Shown: piece by piece, positions 31,173 to 31,245 of the stretch
How the letters are laid out: each line of letters begins with the position of its first letter
Numbering within the stretch: position 1 is the first letter of the stretch
IMG/VR virus record: IMGVR_UViG_3300033141_004299
Coordinates: 1-31,245 of that record
DNA length: 31,245 bases
Reading direction: 5' to 3' (one strand)
Origin: a virus
The notes under the pieces: generated by a model
Told to the model about the DNA's origin: nothing
The model's database searches: none
The model's input: only the letters and a program-made list of their open reading frames with translations
Position numbers and translations under genes: made by a program

Positions 31173-31245
31173 TCGTTTAGTTTATATCTTTTTTTTAATA
31201 GCCAAAAAACGTGAAAGATAGGCAAAAATCAGTTATCTACCAAAA

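Noticed and set aside
31173-31245. Terminator at the window end
   Set aside because: A T-run and short inverted matches (TATCTTT/AAAGATA) are present, but no GC-containing stem precedes the T run.
1-31245. tRNA, rRNA or attachment sites
   Set aside because: No cloverleaf-like sequence, rRNA segment, integrase gene or repeat pair suggestive of att sites was noticed on either strand by eye.

Overview
The window is a contiguous stretch of the late (virion morphogenesis) region of a tailed, siphovirus-like dsDNA phage or prophage. It is AT-rich, with Shine-Dalgarno sites of the GGAGG/AGGTGA type, frequent GTG/TTG starts and tightly overlapping genes, all pointing to a bacterial host. The host cannot be named from the sequence. 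The packaging and head genes are of the PBSX/XkdF type: PBSX-like large terminase, portal, MuF-like protein, XkdF-type protease and HK97-fold capsid protein. Almost everything is on the + strand; the only clear gene on the - strand is an HNH homing endonuclease.

Layout. 1-2672: terminase large subunit (5' end cut by the window), a small protein, portal. 2669-5319: a block of small membrane and lysis-type genes (DUF5675, holin-like proteins, a TM/coiled-coil protein, a zinc-finger protein). 5316-7417: MuF-like head protein interrupted by a mini-intein, with an HExxH C-terminal domain, then a small Cys protein. 7637-8568: HTH protein and an SLT lytic transglycosylase. 8571-11393: a 940-residue protein combining a metallo-beta-lactamase-like domain, an ATP-dependent DNA ligase and a LigD-type 3'-phosphoesterase-like domain. 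11453-16136: an intein-containing protein combining a Pol-beta-type nucleotidyltransferase signature with an XkdF-type prohead protease. Its C-terminal/scaffold part is now separated from it by a four-zinc-ribbon Vsr-like homing endonuclease gene. 16247-17329: major capsid protein. 17362-27709: accessory virion genes (fibres, decoration-type proteins, a zinc-ribbon protein), an antisense HNH endonuclease, a SAM methyltransferase, an intein-containing glycosyltransferase and a 1051-residue repeat fibre. 27715-31172: head-tail connector, head closure, gp10-like and tail-terminator proteins, and two paralogous tail tube proteins.

The most unusual signals are these. (1) An end-joining-like set of domains (MBL fold, ligase, phosphoesterase, nucleotidyltransferase) sits inside the head-assembly operon, with the last domain on the same chain as the maturation protease. 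(2) The XkdF gene carries an intein, an apparent -1 frameshift near its 5' end, and a split by a homing endonuclease. (3) Selfish elements are dense: three inteins and two endonuclease genes. (4) An in-frame internal start with a perfect ribosome binding site probably yields a separate scaffold protein, as lambda C/Nu3 does. (5) One small decoration-type domain recurs in the head-tail connector and in one of two duplicated tail tube proteins.

All functional calls come from reading motifs and gene order. No database search was run.
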